Shown piece after piece: positions 17,276 through 26,342 of a stretch of 64,000 nt of DNA. A program made the position numbers and the translations under genes. Positions within the stretch are counted from its first letter, which is position 1. Every line of letters starts with the position of its first letter. Where the stretch lies: positions 248,001 through 312,000 of the forward strand of contig NZ_JAFICD010000004.1 in NCBI RefSeq assembly GCF_017833525.1. Reading direction: 5' to 3'. This DNA comes from Duganella sp. 1411 (GTDB lineage: Bacteria > Pseudomonadota > Gammaproteobacteria > Burkholderiales > Burkholderiaceae_D). The notes below the pieces were generated by a model, which made no database searches, was not told the origin of the DNA, and worked only from the letters and a program-made list of their open reading frames with translations.

Positions 17276-19030
17276 ATGCGCTTCGAATGCTTGAAAATGA
17301 CGAATCAGCTGTCGGCTGAAAAAACCGCGCAGATACGTTACACGCTCAAACATCCGCTCAAGGCCGATTTCAACTTGATGAAAAATGTTGATGCCGAACT
17401 GATTACCTTCGCGAAGAATCTACAAAAACAATGCCGTGGAAGCATAGGTTTGGAATTGGACCGCCCGGATCAAGAGATCCGTATCCTTGGCTTACGGGCA
17501 GAGTCGCGGATTAGCAATTTTCCCTTAGTCCGACCTTTGAAGCTCGACACCAGCGCACTGCTCAAGCGACAGGGTTTTATTGAAATGATCTACGAAGACC
17601 TGCACCATCAAAAAATCCCCATGGAGCGCATTGGCGAGAGCCACCTGGATTTGCTGGTTGCGTTCTACCTGACGACGGAAGCACTGGTGCTGGTCGAGTG
17701 CGGGGCGTATTCGGTGAGTAAGACCATTAATACGATCACCCTAAACAAATCCGCCGCCTACGAGCGCGCACTTTACGCAGGCTGGTTCTGCGGCATGATG
17801 AACCAGATGAGCAAGCGGGCCGACCTGCTTGAGAATCTCAAAGTGGTGCAGGAAGCTGGCAATCGTGGCCTGCCTGTTCTAGCGTTTTGCGGACAGCGGC
17901 CTGAGCTAATCGATCGCTTGACCGATTCGCAGCTCGACAAGGCCCTATCCCTGAACGTGCGCTTTGTGCATCGGCTCGAACCTGTTGCCCAGCAAGCCTT
18001 CGAGATCGTCTATGAACGGGCGCGGGTCGCCACGATATTGCAGTTGCTTTGGGTGGAATCCCAACAGCGACATCCGCATGCGCGCCAACTGCCGCGGCCG
18101 GTCGCCAATTTATCACCGGCGTTGCTGGTCCAGCTACGGATTCCGTATTTCGTGTGGAAAGAAATGACTGAGCTCAGCGCATACAAACCACAACATGACA
18201 AATTATTTGACCCCTTGGGCAGTGACATGTACCGGCTGGGAGACCTGTCCCTGGAGCAAGTCATGCTGCAATATTGCAGCACTGCGCTGCAAACAGTACA
18301 CAGTCACTATGGGAAATGGTTTGAAGAAGAATATCTTTACACCCTCATCAACGACGAGATCCCGACGTCGCGTTACCGCGTTTTCGAGGGCGGCAAGGCT
18401 AAGGGAAGTTCCCAGGAAAAATTTGACGTCGATTTGATCATCGAAGATGTCGAAGCGGACCGGCTATTCTTTTGCCAAGTGAAATATCGTCATCGCGCGA
18501 ATCTGCCATTCTTCCGCAGCGAGTGGGATGAATTCTTTTTTGGGAATATCTTCAGCAAAGGAATCGCGCAACTGAAGGGATTCGAAGCGCGGTTCGGCGA
18601 CGACAAGGTCATTGACCTCGTTAAGACCCGTACGGGTCGCCGCGACATCACCGCCGACTACCTGCGCCGTCGCACATCGCTGCTGTTTGTGCACAACCTC
18701 AACGCTTTCGATTTTAGCCGCTACGATGGCATCCAGTTCTACGAGTGGAATACGCTACGAAATTTATTGCGGCGGCAGATAGGTCAGACGTACCGCGAAG
18801 AAAACGTCCGACGGACCGTCACCTATAAAGAGCGCGTGCCGCTGGAGGATATGGAGAAGGCGATGGCATATCTGCGCGATCAATTGGTAAGTCAGCCGGG
18901 CACGCTGGACATGGACAGCGAATGGCGGGTGTTCAGCCGAGCAAAGTTCCAGCTGGCGTGGCAACCTGTACACACACCGTCTCGTCGCTGGATGACCCGC
19001 CCAAAACGGCTGGTCATCCCCTTCGACTAA
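17276..19030 (+). CDS. Large protein with PD-(D/E)XK nuclease signature; second gene of the putative defence cassette
   Basis: A 584-residue protein from the ATG at 17276, which has AGAGGA five bases upstream; the longer frame from 17150 reads through GC-rich noncoding-looking sequence. The first ~330 residues show no domain I recognise. At 343–403 there is a nuclease-like pattern: HYGKWFEEEYLYTLI (Glu350 in helix 1), KFDVDLIIED (Asp386) and FFCQVKYR (Gln401-x-Lys403), the E–D–QxK arrangement of Mrr-like restriction endonucleases. The C-terminal ~180 residues are basic. Visible codons (AAA, ATT, GAA, TTA) are more A/T-rich than neighbours, suggesting transfer. Partner of the upstream ATPase; cutting of foreign DNA is a hypothesis. 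Confidence 0.65.
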   Translation: MRFECLKMTNQLSAEKTAQIRYTLKHPLKADFNLMKNVDAELITFAKNLQKQCRGSIGLELDRPDQEIRILGLRAESRISNFPLVRPLKLDTSALLKRQGFIEMIYEDLHHQKIPMERIGESHLDLLVAFYLTTEALVLVECGAYSVSKTINTITLNKSAAYERALYAGWFCGMMNQMSKRADLLENLKVVQEAGNRGLPVLAFCGQRPELIDRLTDSQLDKALSLNVRFVHRLEPVAQQAFEIVYERARVATILQLLWVESQQRHPHARQLPRPVANLSPALLVQLRIPYFVWKEMTELSAYKPQHDKLFDPLGSDMYRLGDLSLEQVMLQYCSTALQTVHSHYGKWFEEEYLYTLINDEIPTSRYRVFEGGKAKGSSQEKFDVDLIIEDVEADRLFFCQVKYRHRANLPFFRSEWDEFFFGNIFSKGIAQLKGFEARFGDDKVIDLVKTRTGRRDITADYLRRRTSLLFVHNLNAFDFSRYDGIQFYEWNTLRNLLRRQIGQTYREENVRRTVTYKERVPLEDMEKAMAYLRDQLVSQPGTLDMDSEWRVFSRAKFQLAWQPVHTPSRRWMTRPKRLVIPFD

Positions 19031-19040
19031 TGCCAGCCGA

Positions 19041-19814
19041 CTAAGCGAACTGGCTAAAATCCGGCTTGCGCTTCTGGAAGAACGCCGTGAACGCTTCCTT
19101 CGCTTCCGGCGCCGTCAGCATTGCGCTGAACAGCTTGTTCTCGGCGGCGATGGTCTCGCTGATCAGGCCCTTGCGGCTGGCCTTCATCAGCTGCTTGGTG
19201 GCGCGGATCGAGCTGGCCGGCAAGGCCACCAGCTTGGCCGCCTGGCCTTGCGCGAACGCCAGCAACTCGGCGGCCGGCAGCACGCGCGACACCAGCCCCA
19301 TCTCCAGCGCTTCCTGCGCCAGGAAGGCTTCGCCCAGCATCAGCTTTTCGGCCGCGCGCGGGTAGCCGGCGATTTGCGTCAGCAACACGCTCGACGCGAA
19401 TTCCGGGCACAGGCCCAGCTGCGAGAACGGCATCGAGAATTTCGCGGTATCGGCGGCGTAGACCAGGTCGCAGTGCATCAGCAAGGTGGTGCCGATGCCC
19501 ACGGCCGCGCCGGCCACGGCGGCCACCACCGGCTTGCTGGCGCCGCTCAAGGCCAGCATGAACTTGTACACCGAACGGTCTTCGACGGCGCCGGTCGATG
19601 GCGCGGTTTTCATGAAATCTTCCAGGTCGTTGCCGGCGGTGAAGATCTCCGGCTTGCCGACGATCAGGATGGCGCGCACGGCGGCGTCCTGCTCCGCTTC
19701 GTTGATGGCGTCGGCCATGGACTGGTACATCGCGGCGGTGATCGCGTTCTTGCGTTCCGGACGGTTGAATTCCAGCGTCAGTACGCCGTTTTCCTTGCTG
19801 CTGAGGATATCCAT
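19041..19814 (-). CDS. Enoyl-CoA hydratase/isomerase (crotonase family)
   Basis: A 257-residue crotonase-fold protein. Oxyanion-hole segments are AGNDLEDF (residues ~60–67) and AGAAVGIGTTLL (~105–116). In the catalytic loop FSQLGLCPEFASS only the second acidic position (Glu in CPE) is obvious, which is more typical of delta3,delta2-enoyl-CoA isomerases than of two-Glu hydratases, so an auxiliary isomerase role for unsaturated fatty acids is possible. GGAG precedes the start. It is the last gene of the beta-oxidation group, separated from the thiolase gene by a 126 bp gap with REP-like hairpins; it is convergent with the nuclease gene, leaving only 10 bp between stops. Confidence 0.88.
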   Translation of the reverse strand: MDILSSKENGVLTLEFNRPERKNAITAAMYQSMADAINEAEQDAAVRAILIVGKPEIFTAGNDLEDFMKTAPSTGAVEDRSVYKFMLALSGASKPVVAAVAGAAVGIGTTLLMHCDLVYAADTAKFSMPFSQLGLCPEFASSVLLTQIAGYPRAAEKLMLGEAFLAQEALEMGLVSRVLPAAELLAFAQGQAAKLVALPASSIRATKQLMKASRKGLISETIAAENKLFSAMLTAPEAKEAFTAFFQKRKPDFSQFA

Positions 19815-19833
19815 TTGATCTCCAAATAATTTA

Positions 19834-19902
19834 GGGCGCCTTGGCGCCCTTTTTAACCCGCGACCCCATGCGGGGTCGTACCCCGTGCCGGGGTACGACC
19901 CC
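19834..19902. repeat. REP-like hairpins, GGGGTC...GACCCC family (copy 1)
   Basis: GGGCGCC (19834–19840) pairs with GGCGCCC (19843–19849), followed on the plus strand by five Ts. Next, CGACCCC (19861–19867) pairs with GGGGTCG (19872–19878). Finally a 31-base palindrome spans 19872–19902, GGGGTCGTACCCCG...GGGGTACGACCCC. All lie 38–100 bp after the thiolase stop, so they may end or attenuate transcription and stabilise upstream mRNA. The 19872–19902 unit recurs almost exactly at 37764–37793. Confidence 0.75.
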
Positions 19903-19940
19903 TAAGTGGTTACGCGTGCGTATCGCTAAAGGGATGCGGG

Positions 19941-21137
19941 TTACACGCGCTCGATGATGCCGGCCGCGCCCATGCCGGCGCCGACGCACATCGTCACCAT
20001 GCCGTACTTGAGGTTGTTACGGCGCAGCGCGTGCACGACGGTGGCGGCGCGGATGGCGCCGGTCGCGCCCAGCGGGTGGCCCAGGGCGATCGCGCCGCCC
20101 ATCGGGTTTACTTTCGCCGGGTCGAGGCCCAGGTCGCCGATGACGGCCAGCGCTTGCGCGGCGAACGCTTCGTTCAGCTCGATCCAGTCGAGCTGGTCCT
20201 GGGTGATGCCGGCGGCCTTGCAGGCGTCGGGAATGGCGAACTTCGGTCCGATGCCCATGATTTCCGGCGGCACGCCCTTGACGGCGAACGACGAGAACTT
20301 GGCCAGCGGCGTCAGGTTGTGCTCGCGCAGGAACTTCTCCGACACGACCAGCAGCGCGCCGGCGCCGTCGGACATCTGCGAGCTGTTGGCGGCGGTGACC
20401 GAACCCTTGGCCGCGAACACCGGCTTCAGCTTGGCCAGCGATTCCATTGTCGAGTCGGCGCGCGCGCCTTCGTCGGTGTCGACGGTGCGGGTCTTGACCT
20501 TGATCTCGCCGCTGGCCAGGTCCGGCGTGCGGGTGATGATCTCGACCGGCGTGGTCTCGTCCTTGAAGAAACCGGCCTGCTGCGCGGCGATGGCGCGGCG
20601 GTGCGATTCGACGGCGAACGCGTCCTGCGCCTCGCGCGACACTTTCCATTGCGTCGCCACTTTTTCGGCGGTCAAACCCATGCCGTAGGCCATGCCGACG
20701 TTGTCGTCGGTGAACATGTTCAGGTTCATCGATGGGTGGTGGCCCATCATCGGCACCATCGACATCGATTCGACGCCGCCGGCGATCATGGCGTCGGCCT
20801 CACCGACGCGGATGCGGTCGGCGGCCATGGCCAGCGCCGTGATGCCCGAAGCGCAGTAACGGTTGATGGTGACGCCGCCGACGGTCTTCGGCAGGCCGGC
20901 CAGCAGCACCGATTGACGGGCGATGTTGAAGCCCTGCTCCGCTTCCGGGAACGAGCAGCCGATGATGGCGTCGGTGATCAAGGCCGGGTCCAGGCCGGGG
21001 GCCTGCGCCAGCGCCGATTGCAGCACGCGCACCAGCAGGTCGTCCGGGCGGGTCTTGTTGAACATGCCGCGCGGCGCCTTGCCGATCGGGGTGCGGGTGG
21101 CGGAGACGATGTATGCGTCTTGAATTTGTTTGCTCAT
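19941..21137 (-). CDS. Acetyl-CoA C-acyltransferase (thiolase, FadA type)
   Basis: A 398-residue thiolase. The acyl-accepting cysteine is in INRYCASGITALAMAAD (residue ~91), the catalytic His in ALGHPLGATGAIRAATV, and the second Cys in TMCVGAGMGAAGI near the C-terminus. It performs the thiolytic cleavage of 3-ketoacyl-CoA in fatty-acid beta-oxidation. AGGAAG lies 7 bases before the ATG. It follows the 3-hydroxyacyl-CoA dehydrogenase/enoyl-CoA hydratase gene by 31 bp on the same strand, forming the ACAD–FadN-like–thiolase order known for the Bacillus fadN-fadA-fadE set in reverse. Confidence 0.93.
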   Translation of the reverse strand: MSKQIQDAYIVSATRTPIGKAPRGMFNKTRPDDLLVRVLQSALAQAPGLDPALITDAIIGCSFPEAEQGFNIARQSVLLAGLPKTVGGVTINRYCASGITALAMAADRIRVGEADAMIAGGVESMSMVPMMGHHPSMNLNMFTDDNVGMAYGMGLTAEKVATQWKVSREAQDAFAVESHRRAIAAQQAGFFKDETTPVEIITRTPDLASGEIKVKTRTVDTDEGARADSTMESLAKLKPVFAAKGSVTAANSSQMSDGAGALLVVSEKFLREHNLTPLAKFSSFAVKGVPPEIMGIGPKFAIPDACKAAGITQDQLDWIELNEAFAAQALAVIGDLGLDPAKVNPMGGAIALGHPLGATGAIRAATVVHALRRNNLKYGMVTMCVGAGMGAAGIIERV

Positions 21138-21168
21138 TATGTTCTTCCTGTTCAGTGTCGGTCGGCGG

Positions 21169-23568
21169 TTAGTTGCGGACCGGCTTACCGGTTTGCATCA
21201 TGCCCATGATCCGCTCTTGCGTCTTCGGATGGTTCAGCAGTTCCAGGAAGGCTTTACGCTCCATGTCGAGGATCCACTGCTCGCTGACGAACGAACCTTG
21301 GTCGATGTCGCCGCCCGAGACGATCTCGGCGATCATGTCGCCCAGCTTGAAGTCGTGCGCGGAGATGAAGCCGCCGTCGCGCATGTTGACCAGTTGCGCC
21401 TTGATGGTGCCCCAGCCGTAGCGGCCGGTGACCTGGATCGGCGTGCGCAGCGGCGGACGGTAGCCCTTGTCGAACATGGCGCGCGCTTCGACTTTGGCGA
21501 CGTGCAGCAGCTCGTACGGGTTGAAGACGATGACGTCGTCTTCCTTCAGGTAGCCCATGGCCTGCGCTTCCAGCGCCGACTTCGACACGTTGGCGGTGGC
21601 CGCGTTGGTGAAGCCCGTCTTCAGGAATTGCAGGATGTCGTTGCCCTTGGCTTCCTTGAAGGCGCGCGATGCCGCTTCCTTCAGGCCGCCGCCGGCCGGG
21701 ATCAGGCCGACGCCCACTTCGACCAGGCCGATGTACGACTCGATCGAGGCCACGCGCTTGGACGCGTGCAGCGCCATTTCGCAACCGCCGCCCAGCGCCA
21801 GCCCGGCCACCGCAGCGACCACCGGCACGTTCGAGTATTTCATCGCCATGAAGGTGTCTTGCAGTTCCTTGACGATCGGGTCGACCGCTTTGGCGCCACC
21901 CTGCATGAACGCAGGCAACGCTGATTGCAGGTCGGCGCCGGCCGAGAACGCGCCGCCCTCGGCCGCGTCGCTGTTCCAGATGACCAAGCCCTTGAAGTTC
22001 TTCTCGGCTTCGGCCAAGGCCTTGCGGTAGCCGGCGATGACGCCCGGGCTGATGACGTGCATCTTGGTCTTGAGCGAGATGATCAGCACGTCGTCGCCGG
22101 TGTGCCACAGGCGCACGTCGTCGTCCTCGTGCACGGTGGTGCCGGCTTTCTTGCCGTCGACTTCGCCGCTGCCGAACACCGGCGCGCGGAACACCTGGCG
22201 GTCGTAGACCGACAAGGTCGAGCGCGGCACGAACGATTTCGACACGGCCGAGTACGAACCTTCCGGCGTGTGCACGCCGCCTTTTTCAGCGACCGGGCCT
22301 TCGAACACCCAGGCCGGCAGCGGCGCGGAGCACAGCGCATGGCCGGCGTCGATGTCTTCCTTGACCCACTGGGCGACTTGCGTCCAGCCGGCCGCCTGCC
22401 ACGTCTCGAACGGGCCGGCGGTCCAGCCGAAGCCCCAGCGCATGGCGAAGTCGATGTCGCGCGCGTTGTCGGCGACGGTGTCGAGGTGCACGGCGATGTA
22501 GTGGAAGGCGTCGCGGAAGATCGCCCACAGGAACTGGCCCTGTGGATTGGTCGATTCGCGCAGCGCTTTCATTTTCTTGACCGGATCTTTTTCCTTCAGG
22601 ATGCGGGCGATGATGTCGGCGGCCTTGCCGCCGCCGGCGACGTATTCACCGGTGGCGAAGTCCAGCCGTTGGATGTCCTTGCCGACCTTTTTATAGAAAC
22701 CGGCGCCGGACTTTTGGCCCAGGGCGCCTTTTTCAACCAGTTTCGCCAGTACTTCCGGCGTCTTGTAGACGGCGGCGAAGGGGTCGTTCGGCAGGTTGTC
22801 CTGCATCGTTTTGATCACATGGCCCATCGTGTCCAGGCCGACCACGTCGGCGGTGCGGAAGGTGCCCGACTTGGCGCGGCCCAGCTTGGCGCCGGTCAGG
22901 TCGTCGACCACGTCCACGCTCAGGCCGAACTTCTCGGCTTCGTGCACGATCGCCAGGATGCCGAACACGCCGACGCGGTTGGCGATGAAGTTAGGCGTAT
23001 CTTTTGCACGAACCACGCCCTTGCCGAGGGTCGTGGTCAGGAAGCCTTCCAGCTGGTCGGCGATTTCCGGCTTGGTGAACTCGGTCGGGATGATCTCGAC
23101 CAGGTGCATGTAGCGCGGCGGGTTGAAGAAGTGCACGCCGCAGTAGCGCGATTTCAGGTCGGCATCGAAGCCTTCGGACAGCTTGGTGATCGACAGGCCC
23201 GAGGTGTTCGAGGCGAAGATGGCGTTGGCGCCGATGTGCGGCGCGACCTTCTTGTACAGGTCGTGCTTCCAGTCCATGCGCTCGGCGATCGCTTCGATGA
23301 TCAGGTCGCACTCGGCCAGCTTGGCCAGGTCGTCCTCGTAGTTGGCCACTTCGATCAGCGCGGCGTGGTCCTTGTTGCCCAGCGGCGCAGGCGACAGTTT
23401 CTTCAGGTTCTCGATGGCTTTCAGAACGATACCGTTCTTCGGACCTTCCTTGGCCGGCAGGTCGAACAGCACGACGGGCACTTTGGCGTTGACGCAGTGG
23501 GCGGCGATTTGCGCGCCCATCACGCCGGCGCCCAGCACGGCTACTTTTTTAACGATGAAATTGGTCAT
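21169..23568 (-). CDS. 3-hydroxyacyl-CoA dehydrogenase/enoyl-CoA hydratase fusion (FadN-like)
   Basis: A 799-residue bifunctional enzyme. The N-terminus carries the NAD-binding motif VAVLGAGVMGAQIAAHC, then the dehydrogenase signature HFFNPPRYMHLVEII with the conserved His, and a helical C-terminal dehydrogenase domain. The crotonase-like hydratase module is at the C-terminal side (AFSAGADLQSALPA and ALGGGCEMALHA). The domain order, dehydrogenase first, is the reverse of E. coli FadB and matches FadN-type proteins. It carries out hydration and oxidation steps of beta-oxidation. AGAGGAAACGAC supports the start. Co-directional with acyl-CoA dehydrogenase (18 bp gap) and thiolase (31 bp gap). 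Confidence 0.93.
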   Translation of the reverse strand: MTNFIVKKVAVLGAGVMGAQIAAHCVNAKVPVVLFDLPAKEGPKNGIVLKAIENLKKLSPAPLGNKDHAALIEVANYEDDLAKLAECDLIIEAIAERMDWKHDLYKKVAPHIGANAIFASNTSGLSITKLSEGFDADLKSRYCGVHFFNPPRYMHLVEIIPTEFTKPEIADQLEGFLTTTLGKGVVRAKDTPNFIANRVGVFGILAIVHEAEKFGLSVDVVDDLTGAKLGRAKSGTFRTADVVGLDTMGHVIKTMQDNLPNDPFAAVYKTPEVLAKLVEKGALGQKSGAGFYKKVGKDIQRLDFATGEYVAGGGKAADIIARILKEKDPVKKMKALRESTNPQGQFLWAIFRDAFHYIAVHLDTVADNARDIDFAMRWGFGWTAGPFETWQAAGWTQVAQWVKEDIDAGHALCSAPLPAWVFEGPVAEKGGVHTPEGSYSAVSKSFVPRSTLSVYDRQVFRAPVFGSGEVDGKKAGTTVHEDDDVRLWHTGDDVLIISLKTKMHVISPGVIAGYRKALAEAEKNFKGLVIWNSDAAEGGAFSAGADLQSALPAFMQGGAKAVDPIVKELQDTFMAMKYSNVPVVAAVAGLALGGGCEMALHASKRVASIESYIGLVEVGVGLIPAGGGLKEAASRAFKEAKGNDILQFLKTGFTNAATANVSKSALEAQAMGYLKEDDVIVFNPYELLHVAKVEARAMFDKGYRPPLRTPIQVTGRYGWGTIKAQLVNMRDGGFISAHDFKLGDMIAEIVSGGDIDQGSFVSEQWILDMERKAFLELLNHPKTQERIMGMMQTGKPVRN

Positions 23569-23586
23569 GTCGTTTCCTCTAGTCTC

Positions 23587-25377
23587 TTAGAACAGGTCGG
23601 CGTCGAGTGCCATCAGGTTGGCGGAGCCCGAACGTGCCTGGCGGATCAGGGTTGCGGTTTCCGGCTGCAGGCGGGCGAAGTAGAAGCGCGCGGTCGCCAG
23701 CTTGGCCTTGTAGAAATTGTCGCCGCTGTCTTCCTTGGCCAGCGCGATCTTCGCCATCTGCGCGAAGAAATAGCTGTATACCATATGGCCGACAACACGC
23801 AGGTACGGTACGCAGGCGGCGCCCACTTCGTCCGGGTTCTGGAAGGCTTTCATGCCGATTTCCATGGTCAGCTTGGTGACCTTGTCGCCCAAGTCGCCCA
23901 GCGGGGTGATGAATTCGCTCATCGCCTCGTCGGTGCCGTTGTCTTCCACGAAGGCCTTGATCTTCTCGCCGAACTTGCGCAGCTTGGCGCCGTTGTCGCC
24001 CAGAATCTTACGACCCAGCAGGTCGAGCGACTGGATGGTGTTGGTGCCTTCGTAGATCAGGTTGATGCGGGCGTCGCGCACGTACTGCTCCATGCCCCAT
24101 TCCGAGATGTAGCCGTGGCCGCCGAACACTTGCATCGCTTCCGAGGTGGCGATCCAGCCGTTGTCGGTGATGAAGGCCTTGACGATCGGGGTCAGCAGCG
24201 CGACCTCGTCGGCCGCCTCCTTGCGCACATCCTCGTCCGGGTGGTGCAGTTCGCGGTCGATCTGCAGCGCCACGTACGAGGTGAAGGCGCGCGCGCCCTC
24301 GGCGTAGGCCTTGGCGGTCAGCAGCATGCGGCGCACGTCCGGGTGCACGATGATCGGATCGGCTGGCTTGTCCGGCGCCTTCACGCCCGACAGCGAGCGC
24401 ATCTGGATGCGGTCCTTGGCGTAGATCAGCGCGTTCTGGTAGGCCACTTCGGTCAGGCCCAGCGACTGCATGCCCACGCCCAGGCGGGCCGCGTTCATGA
24501 ATACGAACATGGCGTTCAAGCCCTTGTTCGGCTGGCCGATGATCCAGCCCTTGGCGCCGTCCAGGTTCATCTGGCAGGTCGAGTTGCCGTGGATGCCCAT
24601 TTTTTCCTCGATGGCGCCGCAGGTGATCGGATTGCGTTCGCCGATCGAGCCGTCTTCCTTCGGCAGGAACTTCGGCACCAGGAACAGCGAGATGCCTTTC
24701 GAGCCTTCCGGCGCGTCCGGCACGCGGGCCAGCACCAGGTGCAGGATGTTTTCAGCCATGTCGTGCTCGCCGGCCGAGATGAAGATCTTGTTGCCGGTGA
24801 TGGTCCACGAGCCGTCGGCCTGCGGCAGCGCCTTCGAGCGCAGCATGCCGAGGTCGGTGCCGCAGTGCGGCTCGGTCAGGCACATGGTGCCGGTCCATTC
24901 GCCCGAGACCAGCTTCGGCAGGTAGGTTTTCTTTTGTTCGTCGGTGCCGTGTTCCTTCAGGCACTCGTAGGCGCCGTGCGACAGGCCCGGGTACATGGTC
25001 CAGGCCTGGTTGGCCGAGTTCAGCATTTCGTAGAACGAATTGTTCAGCAGCACCGGCAGGCCCTGGCCGCCGTATTCCGGATCGCACGCCAGCGCGGCCC
25101 AGCCGCCTTCGACGTATTGCTTGTACGCTTCCTTGAAACCTTTCGGCGTCGTCACGGAGTTGGTCGCCACGTCCAGCTTGCAGCCTTCGCGGTCGCCCGA
25201 ATGGTTCAGCGGGAACAGCACTTCCGACGTGAACTTGCCACCTTCTTCCAGCACCTGGTTGATGATGTCGGCATCGATTTCGGCGTAGTCCGGCAGTGCC
25301 TTCAATTCCTCTTGCACATTGAGCAGCTCGTGCAGCACGAATTGCATATCCCGGATTGGCGCGACGTATTGACCCAT
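23587..25377 (-). CDS. Acyl-CoA dehydrogenase with extra C-terminal domain
   Basis: A 596-residue flavoprotein, longer than the ~380-residue classical enzymes because of an added C-terminal domain, as in the group annotated acyl-CoA dehydrogenase C-terminal domain protein. Visible motifs are MCLTEPHCGTDLGMLRSKA (FAD/substrate contact), ITGNKIFISAGEHDMAENI, and RDARINLIYEGTNTIQ, whose Glu in YEGTN is in the usual catalytic position. It introduces the 2,3-double bond in acyl-CoA, passing electrons to ETF. An AGGAG ribosome-binding site precedes the start. It is the first enzyme gene after the TetR regulator, 48 bp downstream of it, and leads the beta-oxidation operon. Confidence 0.93.
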   Translation of the reverse strand: MGQYVAPIRDMQFVLHELLNVQEELKALPDYAEIDADIINQVLEEGGKFTSEVLFPLNHSGDREGCKLDVATNSVTTPKGFKEAYKQYVEGGWAALACDPEYGGQGLPVLLNNSFYEMLNSANQAWTMYPGLSHGAYECLKEHGTDEQKKTYLPKLVSGEWTGTMCLTEPHCGTDLGMLRSKALPQADGSWTITGNKIFISAGEHDMAENILHLVLARVPDAPEGSKGISLFLVPKFLPKEDGSIGERNPITCGAIEEKMGIHGNSTCQMNLDGAKGWIIGQPNKGLNAMFVFMNAARLGVGMQSLGLTEVAYQNALIYAKDRIQMRSLSGVKAPDKPADPIIVHPDVRRMLLTAKAYAEGARAFTSYVALQIDRELHHPDEDVRKEAADEVALLTPIVKAFITDNGWIATSEAMQVFGGHGYISEWGMEQYVRDARINLIYEGTNTIQSLDLLGRKILGDNGAKLRKFGEKIKAFVEDNGTDEAMSEFITPLGDLGDKVTKLTMEIGMKAFQNPDEVGAACVPYLRVVGHMVYSYFFAQMAKIALAKEDSGDNFYKAKLATARFYFARLQPETATLIRQARSGSANLMALDADLF

Positions 25378-25425
25378 GTTTTTTCTCCTGATGACTACTT
25401 AATTGATTTGATTGAATGCGTTGTT

Positions 25426-26058
25426 TTAATGAGGCACTGCTTCATTACGGTAGGATACGATCAAGCGTTCGAAGCCGACGCCGGCGCGCTCCAGGCTGCC
25501 CGGGATGCGCAGGAAGCGCGCATCGTGGTGCAGGGCCAGGATCAGGCCGTACATCTCGTAGACCAGCTGCTGCGGATCGGTATCCGCCTGCAGGTCGCCG
25601 CACTCGATGGCTTGCTTCACGCAACGCAGCAAAGCGCCCTGCCAGGCACCGACCATCGCCATCAATTCCTCGCGGATCGGACCCGGACGGTCGTCGTACT
25701 CGACCGCGCCGCTGATGTAGATGCAACCCGAGGCCACTTCCACGCTGACACGCTTGACCCAGCGCGCGAACATCGAGCGCAGCCGCGGCAAGCCGCGCGG
25801 TTCTTTGACGCTGGGGAAAAACACTTCCTGCTCAAAACGATGGTGATACAGCTTCAGCACTTCCAACTGCAAATCTTCACGCGATCCGAAGTGCGCGAAC
25901 ACACCGGATTTGCTCATGTTCATCTTATCCGCGAGCAATCCAATGGTCAGGCCTTCGAGGCCGTCCCGGCTGGCCAGGTCCAGCGCCACATCCAGGATCG
26001 CCGCGCGAGTCAGCTCGCCCTTGCGCATAAATTTAGTTGAGGTATTAATAACTGGCAT
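25426..26058 (-). CDS. TetR/AcrR family regulator of the beta-oxidation operon
   Basis: A 210-residue TetR-type repressor. The N-terminal helix-turn-helix is seen at residues ~30–62 (LTIGLLADKMNMSKSGVFAHF, then GSREDLQLEVL). The C-terminal ~140 residues are a helical ligand-binding domain. It is the first gene on the minus strand ahead of the acyl-CoA dehydrogenase, FadN-like and thiolase genes with only 48 bp to the next, so it is likely autoregulated and controls the operon in response to an acyl-CoA, as for PsrA/FadR-type TetR members. That ligand assignment is inference from context. Confidence 0.87.
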   Translation of the reverse strand: MPVINTSTKFMRKGELTRAAILDVALDLASRDGLEGLTIGLLADKMNMSKSGVFAHFGSREDLQLEVLKLYHHRFEQEVFFPSVKEPRGLPRLRSMFARWVKRVSVEVASGCIYISGAVEYDDRPGPIREELMAMVGAWQGALLRCVKQAIECGDLQADTDPQQLVYEMYGLILALHHDARFLRIPGSLERAGVGFERLIVSYRNEAVPH

Positions 26059-26125
26059 CCCAAGGTGTAGTTACATGGAGAAAAGAACATTTTGCTCCAC
26101 TTCGTTTACTCCGTGTGAAAAAATT

Positions 26126-26166
26126 GCGAACGCTCGTACTATTATCCACTGGGGGATAAAAGTCAA
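26126..26166 (-). promoter_or_regulatory. Possible promoter/operator of the TetR–beta-oxidation operon
   Basis: On the minus strand TTGACT (26161–26166) and GATAAT (26141–26146) resemble -35 and -10 boxes, though the 14-base spacing is short. Directly downstream, GTACGAGCGTTCGC (26126–26139) is an imperfect palindrome around AG, with half-sites like those bound by fatty-acid-responsive TetR proteins. Position between promoter and gene start fits autorepression. Weak evidence. Confidence 0.35.
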
Positions 26167-26230
26167 ACAGTACATTTAGAGGTGGGGGTCTATTGCTGCG
26201 GCGCAGCAATGCTTGGAGTCGTGGCGGAGG

Positions 26231-26342
26231 CACGTAGGGCGGATTAGCGGAGCGTAATCCGCCACGAGCCGCCATCGGCTGGCGATGTGGCCACGGGCGG
26301 CTCGTGGCGGATTACGGCGTTCCGCCTAATCCGCCCTACGTG
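26231..26342. repeat. Bipartite palindromic repeat, copy a
   Basis: Starts CACGTAGGGCGGATTAGCG and ends as its inverted complement, CCGCCCTACGTG. Each half is itself a hairpin: GGCGGATTA...TAATCCGCC around GCGGAGCG-type bases on the left and around CGGCGTTCCGCC on the right. The centre is GC-rich. It lies 33 bp after the hslR stop. Five further copies occur in this window. Confidence 0.85.

Noticed and set aside
17094..17294. Short plus-strand ORF bridging the ATPase and nuclease genes
   Set aside because: No ribosome-binding site or recognisable sequence; it overlaps both real genes in a different frame.
21925..26040. 1371-codon plus-strand frame
   Set aside because: Antisense to the FadN-like, acyl-CoA dehydrogenase and tetR genes; composition and lack of motifs mark it as a shadow.
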